64,000 nucleotides of DNA from Phytomonospora endophytica (GTDB lineage Bacteria > Actinomycetota > Actinomycetes > Mycobacteriales > Micromonosporaceae), in the NCBI RefSeq assembly GCF_014202425.1, contig NZ_JACHGT010000020.1, positions 75,181-139,180 of the forward strand, given 5' to 3'. The position numbers were made by a program, and so were the translations under genes. Numbering within the stretch: the stretch's first letter is position 1; each line of letters begins with the position of its first letter. Of this stretch, positions 19,821-27,608 are shown one piece after another. The notes under the pieces were generated by a model. That model was not told the DNA's origin. It saw only the letters and a program-made list of their open reading frames with translations, and ran no database searches.

Positions 19821-21085
19821 ATCCCCGGGAAGTCGGAGAGGGTCTTGGTCGTGCAGGCCACGTCGTCGAGGGAGATGCCGTCGACGACGAGTCCGAGGAT
19901 CGCCCCGGCCTGTGCCATGCGGTGATCAGCGTAAGTCTCGAACACGGCGCCGGTCAGGCGGCGCGGCGCGATGCGCAGGCCGTCGTCGGTCTCCTCGACC
20001 TTGCAGCCGAGGCGGTTGAGTTCGGTGGCGAGGGCTTCGAGGCGGTTGGTCTCGTGGCCGCGGATGTGCGCGACTCCGCGCAGCGTCGACGGCGAGTCGG
20101 CGAGGGCGCAGAGGGCGGCGACGGCGGGGGTGAGTTCACTGACGTCGGACAGGTCGGCGTCGATGCCCTTGACGCGGCCGGTGCCTTTGACGGTGAGGCC
20201 GCGGTCGTCGAGGACGCATTCGCCGCCCATCTCGGTGAGCAGGCCGCGGAGGGCGTCGCCGGGCTGGGTGGTGTTGTGCGGCCAGCCGGCGATGGTGACT
20301 TCGCCGCCGGTGACCAGGGCGGCCGCGAGGAAGGGTGCGGCGTTCGACAGGTCGGGCTCGATCTCCCAGGCCCGGCCGGTGAGCTGGCCGGGTTCGACTT
20401 CCCACACGTTCGGGCGGGAGTCGTCGACCGCGCCGCCGGCGGCGCGGATCATCGCGATGGTCATCTGGATGTGCGGCGCGGAGGGCACCGGCGGGCCGAT
20501 GTGGCGGAGCACGAGGCCGCGGTCGAAGTCGGCGGCCGACAGCAGCAGCCCGGATATGAGCTGGCTGGTCTTGGAGGCGTCGACGGTGAGTTCGCCGCCG
20601 CGCACGGAGCCCGTCCCGTGAATGACGAAGGGGAGCGCGCCGCGGCCTTCGTCGCTGATCTGGACACCGATGGCGCTGAGCGCCTTCAGCAGGGGGCCCA
20701 TGGGGCGCTCGCGGGCGTAGGCGTCGCCGTCGAAGCGGACGGCGCCGGTCGCCAGCGCGGCGAGCGGCGGGACGAAGCGCATGACCGTCCCGGCGAGGCC
20801 GCAGTCGATGTCGGCGGGGCCGTGGAGGGGCTGGGGGCGGATGACCCACAGGTTGTCCTCGGCGGTGTTGACGCCGACGCCCATGGCGCGCAGGGCACCG
20901 GCCATGAGGGTGGTGTCACGCGCGATGAGGGGTTCGGCGAGGCTGCTGTGCTTGACGGCCGCGGCCGAGAGGACCAGCGCCCGCGCGGTCATCGACTTCG
21001 AGCCCGGGAGGGAGACGGTCGACAGGACTGGGCCGGTGGCACGGGGGGTTTGCCACGGTGTGGGCACTGAGGTCTGCTCGGTCAC
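19790..21085 (-). CDS. aroA: 3-phosphoshikimate 1-carboxyvinyltransferase (EPSP synthase)
   Basis: AroA joins phosphoenolpyruvate to shikimate-3-phosphate in aromatic amino-acid synthesis. The 431-residue product shows LPGSKSMTARALVL near the N-terminus, a GLAGTVMRF substrate loop, and the late region ETYADHRMAQAGAILGL with the conserved DHRMA. The start is GTG 21085, seven bases after TACGCT (21093-21098 on the minus strand). rsgA follows with overlapping ends, and YedK is divergent, an order also found in mycobacteria. Confidence 0.95.
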   Translation of the reverse strand: MTEQTSVPTPWQTPRATGPVLSTVSLPGSKSMTARALVLSAAAVKHSSLAEPLIARDTTLMAGALRAMGVGVNTAEDNLWVIRPQPLHGPADIDCGLAGTVMRFVPPLAALATGAVRFDGDAYARERPMGPLLKALSAIGVQISDEGRGALPFVIHGTGSVRGGELTVDASKTSQLISGLLLSAADFDRGLVLRHIGPPVPSAPHIQMTIAMIRAAGGAVDDSRPNVWEVEPGQLTGRAWEIEPDLSNAAPFLAAALVTGGEVTIAGWPHNTTQPGDALRGLLTEMGGECVLDDRGLTVKGTGRVKGIDADLSDVSELTPAVAALCALADSPSTLRGVAHIRGHETNRLEALATELNRLGCKVEETDDGLRIAPRRLTGAVFETYADHRMAQAGAILGLVVDGISLDDVACTTKTLSDFPGMWTRMLEDGS

Positions 21086-21092
21086 GCCGATC

Positions 21093-21102
21093 AGCGTACT
21101 GT
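21093..21102. promoter_or_regulatory. Back-to-back leaderless promoters for aroA and yedK sharing a TA
   Basis: The ten bases AGCGTACTGT contain TACGCT on the minus strand (21093-21098) and TACTGT on the plus strand (21097-21102), sharing the TA at 21097-21098. Each hexamer is exactly seven bases from its gene's start codon, GTG 21085 and ATG 21110, so the whole intergenic region is 24 bases. The two transcripts could not be initiated at once. Confidence 0.65.
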
Positions 21103-21109
21103 TTCCTCC

Positions 21110-21838
21110 ATGTGCGGGCGTTACGCATCGACGCGGAGTGCGACGGATCTGGCGGCTCTTTTCGAGGCGGCCGACGACACCGGCGGGGAACTGGAGCCGG
21201 GCTTTAACCTGGCACCGACCCGGTCGGTGCCGATCGTGCGCGTGTCGAAGAGCCTGGAGTCGCGGGCGGTCTCGCTGGCGCGCTGGGGACTGGTGCCCAG
21301 GTGGGCGAAGGACACGGCGATCGGCAACCGCATGTTCAACGCGCGCTCGGAGACGGTGACGACGTCGAACGCCTTCAAGAACGCCTTCAAGCGGCGGCGC
21401 TGCCTGGTCCCGGCCGACGGCTGGTACGAGTGGCAGAAGCTGGCGGACGGGTCGAAGCAGCCGTTCTACATGACCTACGACGACGGTGAGCCCCTGGTGT
21501 TCGCCGGCCTGTGGGAGACGTGGGGCGAGGGGCCGCTGATGTCGACGACGGTCTTGACGACCGACGCGCACGGCGGGCTGGAGGGCATCCACGACAGGAT
21601 GCCGCTGGTGCTGTCGCCGGACCGCTGGGCCGACTGGCTGGGGGAGTCCGACGACGCCGAGTCGTTGTTGCTGCCGCCGTCGCTCGAAGTCATCGCGGCG
21701 ATCGAGGCGAGGCCGGTCGGCAAGGCCGTCGGTAACGTCCGCAACGATGGAGCGTTCCTTACCGAACGGGTCGAGCCGGTGGGTGTTCGAGGGGTCGAAC
21801 CCCCCGTCGAACAGGACGGCGCGCCCACCCTGTTCTAG
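21110..21838 (+). CDS. yedK: SRAP/YedK-HMCES family abasic-site protein
   Basis: The 242-residue protein begins MCGRYAS. After removal of Met1 the Cys2 amine and thiol form the covalent link to abasic sites in single-stranded DNA described for YedK/HMCES. Other family residues are visible in FNLAPTRSVP, LVPRWAKD, NARSETV and the HDRMPLVL motif with the conserved His. It protects abasic sites from breakage at replication forks. The gene is divergent from aroA and starts seven bases after a TACTGT hexamer. Confidence 0.93.
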   Translation: MCGRYASTRSATDLAALFEAADDTGGELEPGFNLAPTRSVPIVRVSKSLESRAVSLARWGLVPRWAKDTAIGNRMFNARSETVTTSNAFKNAFKRRRCLVPADGWYEWQKLADGSKQPFYMTYDDGEPLVFAGLWETWGEGPLMSTTVLTTDAHGGLEGIHDRMPLVLSPDRWADWLGESDDAESLLLPPSLEVIAAIEARPVGKAVGNVRNDGAFLTERVEPVGVRGVEPPVEQDGAPTLF

Positions 21839-22040
21839 TCCGTTTTGGCGCTGTTCGTTCCCGGTTGAACAGTTCGCCTTTCCCCAGAACCATTGCCGCT
21901 CGCTTTCGCCGTGGGTTAGATCACGGCACCGGCGAGGGAGTGGTCTCCGTCGCCGGTGTCGGATCCGAAACGTCGCGCTCAGCGGGACTCTCGGCGCCGA
22001 CCATCCATATTGGACGGACCACCTTGGGGAGGTGGGTCGA

Positions 22041-22388
22041 ATGACCCGAGCGAGACTGCCGAGGCCGGAGGAAGTCGCCGCGGCCCGTGCCGACAGCCGA
22101 TTGATCCGCGCGAGGGAAGAGCGACCGGAGGACGAGACCTGGCGGGTACGGGGCAACTGCCGCTCGGTCGACCCGGAGACGTTCTTTCCGGCGGCGACCG
22201 AGCCGCCCGACATGGCCGTCGCCGTGTGCGGCGGATGCCCCGTGCGAGGCGCCTGCCTCGCCTGGGCCCTCGAAGCCGGCGACGCCCACGGTGTGTGGGG
22301 CGGGACGACGCCGCGCGAACGCCGGGCGATGGTGATCGCCTGGCGCGCGGGCGCCGGCGAGCGAAGAGAACTCATCGGAGTCGGCTGA
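22041..22388 (+). CDS. WhiB-family iron-sulfur transcription factor
   Basis: The 115-residue protein has the four WhiB cysteines: one in GNCRSVDPETFFP, two in CGGC and one in GAC, which coordinate a [4Fe-4S] cluster. These are followed by the GVWGGTTPRER turn and basic region. WhiB proteins act with the principal sigma factor in redox-sensitive control of transcription. The start is ATG 22041 behind GGGGAGG. Subclass cannot be fixed by eye; proximity to sigR, yedK and aroA recalls mycobacterial whiB1. Confidence 0.9.
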   Translation: MTRARLPRPEEVAAARADSRLIRAREERPEDETWRVRGNCRSVDPETFFPAATEPPDMAVAVCGGCPVRGACLAWALEAGDAHGVWGGTTPRERRAMVIAWRAGAGERRELIGVG

Positions 22389-22491
22389 CTTCGGAGCGTA
22401 ACCAGGTCGGAGGTCGGTCGTTAGACCGGGCGAACCGGCAAATCTGGCTAGCCAGAGGCGGTCCCTCGGGATCGCGCCGACCTCCCAGGCC
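22389..22491. other. WhiB downstream region with a perfect 14-bp palindrome
   Basis: Between the whiB stop and the large hairpin no gene is visible. TCTGGCTAGCCAGA at 22443-22456 is a perfect 14-base palindrome and could be a protein-binding site or a small hairpin. Its sequence partly resembles the stem of the hairpin that follows (CTGGCTCTGG). Confidence 0.4.
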
Positions 22492-22534
22492 CTTCCTGGC
22501 TCTGGTGGCAGGCACCGCCACCAGAGCCAGGAAG
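22492..22534. terminator. Perfect 17-bp inverted repeat, likely whiB terminator
   Basis: CTTCCTGGCTCTGGTGG (22492-22508) is followed after nine bases by its exact reverse complement (22518-22534). There is no T-tract, which is common for actinobacterial terminators. It lies about 100 bases after whiB and about 230 bases before the sigR promoter, insulating the two. Confidence 0.6.
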
Positions 22535-22761
22535 CGCGAGGACGGGTCGCCGGGGTCAACGGGCCGCCGGGGTGCGCGAACCCCGCAGATGACGTCGCGC
22601 CGCTGCCGTGGCGCCCGCCCGAGGCGGCCGACACCGCCCGCCGTGCCGTCGCCTCGAACCCGGCGGTTCGCGAACCCGCCGCGAGGTGTGCCGAGGACCT
22701 GAAGGTTCGAGACACGACGCCCTCACCCGAACCGGGGAGTCCTTCGTCACTCCCCGGCCAC

Positions 22762-22787
22762 GGAATTACTCCCGCCACACCGACGTT
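22762..22787 (+). promoter_or_regulatory. SigR-dependent promoter of sigR-rsrA
   Basis: GGAAT (22762-22766), exactly 18 bases, then GTT (22785-22787) matches the published SigR consensus GGAAT-N18-GTT. Transcription would begin near 22793, before the upstream GTG 22823, so this promoter would yield mRNA for the long SigR form and positive autoregulation. Confidence 0.8.
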
Positions 22788-22822
22788 TCGGCACACGTAA
22801 GGGATGAAGGGAGCCACCCGAC

Positions 22823-23608
22823 GTGATGACCAAGGTGCGCAACCAGCCCGGAGGGTCTGGTGCGGGGTCGCAAGACGAGACGACCGATCAGCTGCGTCGT
22901 CTTTTGGCCGGTCCGGCCTGGCCGGTTACCGGTTCTCCCGTCGAACCGGGCGGCGTATCCTCAGCGGGGATGATCAACCCGAGGGGGACGACCACTTTGC
23001 CGCAGGCGCCCGACGCTCCGGAAACGGCCGAGGAACGGGGCGCGCGCTTCGAGCGCGACGCCATGCAGTTCGTCGACCAGCTCTACGGCGCTGCCCTGCG
23101 CATGACCCGCAACCCGGCCGACGCCGAGGACCTGGTCCAGGAGACCTTCCTGAAGGCCTTCGCCGCCTTCCACCAGTTCCGCGAGGGCACCAACCTCAAG
23201 GCGTGGCTGTACCGCATCCTCACCAACACCTACATCAACTCCTACCGTCGGCGTAAGCGCCAGCCGCTGCAGTCTCCCACCGAGGAGATCACCGACTGGC
23301 AGCTCGCCGAGGCCGAGTCGCACACGTCCAGCGGCCTGCGTTCCGCCGAGACCGAGGCGCTCGACCGCCTCCCCGACAGTGACGTGAAGGAAGCCCTCCA
23401 GCGCCTGCCCGAGGACTTCCGGCTCGCGGTCTACCTCGCCGATGTCGAAGGCTTCGCCTACAAGGAGATCGCCGACATCATGGGCACGCCGATCGGGACC
23501 GTCATGTCCCGTTTGCACCGTGGCCGCCGTCAGCTTCGTGACATGCTTCAGTCTTACGCCGCCGAGCGGGGTTTCACCCACTCCGGCGCGGACCCGGAAG
23601 GGGCCTGA
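22823..23608 (+). CDS. sigR: Thiol-oxidative-stress ECF sigma factor SigR (SigH in mycobacteria)
   Basis: The ECF sigma factor has region 2 ([20 protein letters not shown], then [11 protein letters not shown]) and region 4 with a helix-turn-helix around [20 protein letters not shown]. Starting at GTG 22823 it has 261 residues, including about 49 before an internal ATG at 22970. That ATG lies eight bases after TATCCT (22956-22961). Two forms are therefore likely: a long one from the SigR-dependent promoter and a short, leaderless one. The anti-sigma gene follows one base after the stop. Confidence 0.93.
   Translation: MMTKVRNQPGGSGAGSQDETTDQLRRLLAGPAWPVTGSPVEPGGVSSAGMINPRGTTTLPQAPDAPETAEERGARFERDAMQFVDQLYGAALRMTRNPADAEDLVQETFLKAFAAFHQFREGTNLKAWLYRILTNTYINSYRRRKRQPLQSPTEEITDWQLAEAESHTSSGLRSAETEALDRLPDSDVKEALQRLPEDFRLAVYLADVEGFAYKEIADIMGTPIGTVMSRLHRGRRQLRDMLQSYAAERGFTHSGADPEGA
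22956..22961 (+). promoter_or_regulatory. Internal -10 for short, leaderless sigR
   Basis: TATCCT lies eight bases before the in-frame ATG 22970, inside the long sigR reading frame. It would give a constitutive mRNA for the short SigR, separate from the stress-induced long form. Confidence 0.5.
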
Positions 23609-23609
23609 G

Positions 23610-23870
23610 GTGAGCTGTGGGGACCCGCATGAGGTCGACTGCCGCGAAGTGCTCTCCGAGGTGTACTTCTACCTCGACGCCGAATGCGCCGACGCCCGCC
23701 GGGCGATCATCCGCCAGCATCTCGACGAGTGCACTCCCTGTCTGAGGGAGTTCGGCATCGAGCAGGAGGTCCGGGCGCTCGTGCAGCGCTGCTGCCGCCA
23801 GGAGGTCGCGCCCAACGGGCTCAAGGACCGCCTGCGCGCGAAGCTCTCCGATCTCGACTTTCCGCGTTAG
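23610..23870 (+). CDS. rsrA: Redox-sensing anti-sigma factor RsrA (zinc-binding)
   Basis: The 86-residue ZAS-family protein has Cys11, His37, Cys41 and Cys44, exactly the positions of the zinc ligands and redox thiols of Streptomyces RsrA, in the motif HLDECTPC. In the reduced state it binds SigR; oxidation forms a disulfide, expels zinc and frees the sigma factor. The GTG start at 23610 is one base beyond the sigR stop, so the two are translationally coupled. Extra cysteines (Cys3, Cys26 and a CC pair near the C-terminus) are also present. Confidence 0.95.
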   Translation: MSCGDPHEVDCREVLSEVYFYLDAECADARRAIIRQHLDECTPCLREFGIEQEVRALVQRCCRQEVAPNGLKDRLRAKLSDLDFPR

Positions 23871-23923
23871 AACCGCGACGCACGACCGGGCGCGGGGCCA
23901 TGGGCTCCGCGCCTTTCGTCGTC

Positions 23924-24571
23924 TCAGGCCTTCTGCGGCTCCTCGTCGACGGTGAGGAGGTGCTCGGCGGCCTTCGTCGCCGCCGTCACCAGACCGTCGA
24001 CGAGCGGGTCGCTGGCCATGTGGATCTCGTTGGCGGTGACCAGCCCCAGCGCGACCGACAGGGCCGCGTCGCGCAGCTGCTCGCGTTCGACGCCCTGCTC
24101 CTCGAAGAACACGAACCAGCTCGTGTGGACCGTCATGATGGCCTGGAACGCGCGCACCCGCGTCTCCAGGTCGGCGTCCGGCTCGTACATGAGGCGGTGC
24201 AGGGCGCCCATGCGCTCCTTGAAGTGCCGGCCCTTGTCGTCCATGCGCCGCATCGTCGGCTGATTCTCGTGGAAGAACCGGATCATGTCGTGCTTGTCGA
24301 TGATCAGGTCCATGTAACGACGCAACAGCTCACGACGCAGCTTGGGGCCGCGCGGCTGAGCCTCGCCCCAGGCGATGAGCTCCTTGACGGCACCGCCGAA
24401 ATCCTCGAAGTAGCTGCTGAGGATGTCTTCCTTGGCCTTGAAGTGGTAGTAAAGGGCGGCCTTGGTGACACCGAGCCGTTCGGCGATCTCGCGCAGCGAG
24501 GTCTTCTCGTAGCCCTGTTCCAGGAAGAGCTCAAGAGAGACGCGCTGAATGCGCTCGCGGGTGCTGGGCAT
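23924..24571 (-). CDS. TetR-family repressor of the divergent exporter
   Basis: The 215-residue regulator has a canonical TetR helix-turn-helix (TSLREIAERLGVTKAALYYHF) at about residues 25-46 and a helical ligand-binding domain. It is transcribed away from a 14-TM exporter, and two matching palindromes lie between them, so it should repress both genes. I chose ATG 24571, since GAAGGG lies six bases upstream; a GTG one codon earlier is possible. The ligand is unknown. Confidence 0.9.
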   Translation of the reverse strand: MPSTRERIQRVSLELFLEQGYEKTSLREIAERLGVTKAALYYHFKAKEDILSSYFEDFGGAVKELIAWGEAQPRGPKLRRELLRRYMDLIIDKHDMIRFFHENQPTMRRMDDKGRHFKERMGALHRLMYEPDADLETRVRAFQAIMTVHTSWFVFFEEQGVEREQLRDAALSVALGLVTANEIHMASDPLVDGLVTAATKAAEHLLTVDEEPQKA

Positions 24572-24589
24572 CACAATCCCTTCATACTT

Positions 24590-24607
24590 ACTTGACGACC
24601 GGCTAGT
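24590..24607. promoter_or_regulatory. TetR operator, degenerate copy
   Basis: ACTTGACGACCGGCTAGT agrees with the neighbouring perfect operator at 15 of 18 positions when read as the complement. It lies 18 bases before the tetR start, where binding would give autorepression. Confidence 0.6.
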
Positions 24608-24629
24608 TGCGACTTAAGTTTCACAGATA

Positions 24630-24647
24630 ACTTGCCGGTCGGCAAGT
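24630..24647. promoter_or_regulatory. TetR operator, perfect palindrome
   Basis: ACTTGCCG and CGGCAAGT form a perfect 8-base inverted repeat around GT. It lies 26 bases before the exporter ATG. Its centre is 40 bases from that of the second copy at 24590-24607, close to four helical turns. Confidence 0.75.
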
Positions 24648-24673
24648 AAGCACTGCTTGAGAGGATCCTACCC

Positions 24674-26272
24674 ATGTCTCAGGCTACCGACGCCTCACCG
24701 TCGCCGAAGATGCGGCGGGAAATCCTGGTCGTCATGCCTGGTCTGATGCTCGCGATGCTGCTCGCGATGTTGGACAACACCATCGTCGGCACGGCCATGC
24801 CCGTGATCGTCGGTGAGTTCGGTGGCTACGCCCACATGTCGTGGGTGGTGACCGCGTACATCCTTGCCGCGACGATCTCGACGCCGCTCTACGGCAAGCT
24901 CGGCGACCTATACGGCCGCAAGCGACTGTTCATGTTCGCCATCGCGCTGTTCCTGGTCGGTTCGGCCGCGTCCGGCGCCGCCCAGGACATGGGCCAGCTC
25001 ATCGCCTTCCGCGGCCTCCAGGGCCTCGGCGCCGGCGGTCTGATGGTCGGCGTCATGGCGATCATCGGGGACCTGATCCCGCCGCGCGAGCGCGGCAAGT
25101 ACCAGGGCTTCATGGCCGCGGTGATGATGCTCGCGATGATCGGCGGCCCGTTCATCGGCGGTTTCCTCACCGACGCGATCAACTGGCGCTGGACCTTCTA
25201 CATCAACCTCCCGCTGGGCATCGTGGCCCTGCTGGTGGTGGCCTTCACGCTGCACATTCCGCGGCACCGGAACAAGGCCCGCATCGACTACCTCGGCATC
25301 GTCCTGCTCAGCGTCGCCGCCGGTTCGATGGTGCTGCTGACGACGTGGGGCGGCACCGAGTACGAGTGGGACTCGCCGCAGATCCTCGGCCTGGCCGCGC
25401 TCGGCGTCGTGTCGCTGATCCTGCTGGTCATGGTCGAGCGCAAGGCGGCCGAGCCCGTCCTGCCGCTGCGGTTGTTCAAGGACCGCAACTTCGTCCTGAT
25501 CAACGCCGTCGGTTTCCTCCAGGGCTTCGCGATGTTCGGCGCGATGACCTTCATCCCGATGTACCTGCAGATCGTCAAGGGGCAGACGCCGACCGAGTCG
25601 GGCGTCACGTTCATCCCGATGATGCTCGGCGCGATGGTGGCCTCGCTGCTGTCCGGCCAGCTGCTCAGCAAGACCGGGAAGTACAAGATCTTCCCGATCC
25701 TGGGCGGCGCGATCATGATCGCCGGGATGGCCCTGCTGACGACGCTGAACGTCGACACCTCCCTCTGGCTCACCAGCGGGATGCTGATCGTGTTCGGTCT
25801 CGGCCTCGGCCTGATCATGCAGGTGTCGATGGTCGTGGCGCAGAACAGCGCGCCCCAGCGCGACATCGGTGTCGCCAGCTCCACCTCGACGTTCCTGCGC
25901 AACATCGGCGGGTCCTTCGGTGTGGCGCTGTTCGGGGCGATCTTCGCCAACCAGCTGACGAACTACTTCGCCGGCCGGTTGCCCGGGGACACCGCGGCCA
26001 ACTTCACCGGCGGCGGCGCGGGTCTCGACCCGGGCCAGATCAAGGACCTGCCGGCGCCGATCCTCGACGTCGTGCACAACGGTGTGACCGAGGCGATCAC
26101 GAACGTGTTCATGTGGACGATCCCGTTCGCCATCGCCGGGCTGCTGTTCGCGCTGTTCGTGAAGCAGGTTCCGCTGCGCACGGGCGCCGCGCCGGGCGAC
26201 AACGACGCCGAGCCCGGTGACGCCGAAGGCGCCGCCGAGGCCGAGGCGGCGAAGCTCGCGGCCATGCACTGA
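24674..26272 (+). CDS. MFS drug exporter, DHA2 (14-TM) family
   Basis: The 532-residue membrane protein has about 14 helices. Asp in helix 1 (MLDNTIVGTAMPVI) is typical of DHA2 exporters, as are the loop GKLGDLYGRKRLF and motif C in helix 5 (GGPFIGGFL). The tail is hydrophilic and rich in Ala/Glu/Asp. It is divergent from a TetR repressor with two operators and should export the compound that TetR senses. The ATG 24674 follows GAGAGGA. Confidence 0.92.
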   Translation: MSQATDASPSPKMRREILVVMPGLMLAMLLAMLDNTIVGTAMPVIVGEFGGYAHMSWVVTAYILAATISTPLYGKLGDLYGRKRLFMFAIALFLVGSAASGAAQDMGQLIAFRGLQGLGAGGLMVGVMAIIGDLIPPRERGKYQGFMAAVMMLAMIGGPFIGGFLTDAINWRWTFYINLPLGIVALLVVAFTLHIPRHRNKARIDYLGIVLLSVAAGSMVLLTTWGGTEYEWDSPQILGLAALGVVSLILLVMVERKAAEPVLPLRLFKDRNFVLINAVGFLQGFAMFGAMTFIPMYLQIVKGQTPTESGVTFIPMMLGAMVASLLSGQLLSKTGKYKIFPILGGAIMIAGMALLTTLNVDTSLWLTSGMLIVFGLGLGLIMQVSMVVAQNSAPQRDIGVASSTSTFLRNIGGSFGVALFGAIFANQLTNYFAGRLPGDTAANFTGGGAGLDPGQIKDLPAPILDVVHNGVTEAITNVFMWTIPFAIAGLLFALFVKQVPLRTGAAPGDNDAEPGDAEGAAEAEAAKLAAMH

Positions 26273-26287
26273 CGGTTTCGTTACGGA

Positions 26288-26335
26288 GGGACCCGCGGGT
26301 CCCGGGCGCTTGGGTGCTCGGGGTCGCGGGTCTTT
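26288..26335 (+). terminator. Rho-independent terminator after the exporter
   Basis: The stem GACCCGCG / CGCGGGTC (ends near 26290 and 26332) is followed by TTTT. Inside it is also a perfect 16-base palindrome at 26288-26303, so the RNA could fold in two ways. It begins 16 bases after the exporter stop. Confidence 0.65.
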
Positions 26336-26384
26336 TCGTGGGCGTGAACCTGCGGGCGTCGCCGGGAAGTGAGCCGCCCAGCAC

Positions 26385-26418
26385 AACGGCCCACCCGTCT
26401 GCGACGTGGTGGGCCGTT
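26385..26418. terminator. Inverted repeat downstream of bL37
   Basis: AACGGCCCACC (26385-26395) and GGTGGGCCGTT (26408-26418) form a perfect 11-base stem with a 12-base loop. It lies 12 bases beyond the bL37 stop on the minus strand and may end both converging transcripts. Confidence 0.6.
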
Positions 26419-26430
26419 CATGTCCGTGCG

Positions 26431-26505
26431 CTAGGCGTTCGGACGGCGTCCGTGGTTCGCGCCCTTTTTCTTGCGCGCGCGACGCTTGCGAGCTCGCTTC
26501 GCCAT
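26431..26505 (-). CDS. 50S ribosomal protein bL37
   Basis: This 24-codon gene encodes a very basic peptide beginning MAKRARKRRARKKK and ending NHGRRPNA. It matches the small actinobacterial large-subunit protein bL37, first seen in mycobacterial ribosome structures, in length, charge and the C-terminal NHG(K/R)RPN motif. AGGAG lies eight bases before ATG 26505, and an 11-bp stem follows the stop. It is too short for most gene finders and easily missed. Confidence 0.88.
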   Translation of the reverse strand: MAKRARKRRARKKKGANHGRRPNA

Positions 26506-26628
26506 GGTGATCACTCCTAACCTCACTAGTTCAGCACTCCACGATATTGGCTGCCCACTCACGGCTTGTCGGCGAGGCAGCCTACTGTGATCGTCGGATG
26601 AACCCCGCTGTGACCAATGGAGGCGATG

Positions 26629-26844
26629 ATGGCCGAAGAGATCCGCGCCGAGATGGTGGCCAACGTCTGGAAGATCGTGGCCAAGCCCGGTGACCAGATC
26701 GCCGAGGGCGACACGATCGTGATCCTCGAATCCATGAAGATGGAGATCCCGGTCATCGCCGAGGAGGAGGGCACCCTCACCAGCATCGCCGTCGCCGAGG
26801 GCGACGTCGTGCAGGAGGGCGACCTCATCGCGGTGCTCGACTGA
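26629..26844 (+). CDS. Biotinyl/lipoyl-attachment domain protein (TB7.3-like)
   Basis: The 71-residue protein is a single biotinyl domain with ESMKMEIPV, where the Lys of MKM is biotinylated in carboxyl-carrier proteins. Stand-alone domains of this size, such as mycobacterial TB7.3, lie near sigH/whiB1. The carboxylase partner is not in the window. GGAGG lies before the ATG 26629. The stop overlaps the next start by one base (TGATG), so the pair is co-translated. Confidence 0.88.
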   Translation: MAEEIRAEMVANVWKIVAKPGDQIAEGDTIVILESMKMEIPVIAEEEGTLTSIAVAEGDVVQEGDLIAVLD

Positions 26845-27353
26845 TGGCCGTCGAGGTCCGCGTCGCCACGCCCGGCGACTACCCCGAGGCCGGGCGCATC
26901 GCCGTCGACGCCTACCGCAAGCACGGCCACCTCGGTGACGCCGACGGTCCGGCGTCCTTCTACGCCGAACAGCTCGCCGACGCCGCCTCCCGTGCCGCCG
27001 ACGGCACGCTCCTCGTCGCCGTCGACCCCGAGACCGGTGACGTGCTCGGCACCGTCGCCTACCTGGAGCACGGGTCGCCGATGGCCGAGATGTCGGCGCC
27101 CGGCGAGGCCGAGTTCCGGATGCTGGCCGTCGACCCGCGCGCCGAGCGCAGGGGCGTCGGGAAGGCCCTCGTCAACGCGTGCGTCGAACGTGCCCGCGCC
27201 AACGGCCGCACGGCCGTGGCGATCTGCAGTCGCGACGACGTGGCCGTCGGCGCGATGCGGCTGTACGAGAGGCTCGGGTTCGTGCGCACGCCTGAGAAGG
27301 ACTGGGAGCCGGTGGCGGGGATCTCGCTGATCGGGTGGCGGATCGAGGTCTGA
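26844..27353 (+). CDS. GNAT N-acetyltransferase
   Basis: The 169-residue GNAT has the acetyl-CoA loop DPRAERRGVGKALV and the late LYERLGFVRTPEKDW motif. It is translationally coupled to the biotinyl-domain gene. The acceptor is unknown; no evidence in the sequence links it functionally to biotin, beyond the shared operon. Confidence 0.85.
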   Translation: MAVEVRVATPGDYPEAGRIAVDAYRKHGHLGDADGPASFYAEQLADAASRAADGTLLVAVDPETGDVLGTVAYLEHGSPMAEMSAPGEAEFRMLAVDPRAERRGVGKALVNACVERARANGRTAVAICSRDDVAVGAMRLYERLGFVRTPEKDWEPVAGISLIGWRIEV

Positions 27354-27608
27354 GCCCACGGGGTCGTGCGTGATTCCGCGCGGACGATCCGGCCGGTGTG
27401 CGCTCCCGCGCATGCCCGCACCTTGACGATCACGCCCACGGTGCCCGCCCGGGCCGGTCGCCGACCTGCTTTCTGAGGTATTTCACTGATTGGCCGACCC
27501 CTCGCGACCTAAGCTCGCCTCAGGTGCGGCGTGACTGCTCGGTTTCGCGCAGAATATGCTTGCTTCGCGCATGATCACGCATAGCGTAAGCCTGACGAGG
27601 AGAACCGC

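Noticed and set aside
22650-22740. Possible tRNA around a GGTTCGA stretch
   Set aside because: No cloverleaf could be drawn and no acceptor-stem pairing was seen.
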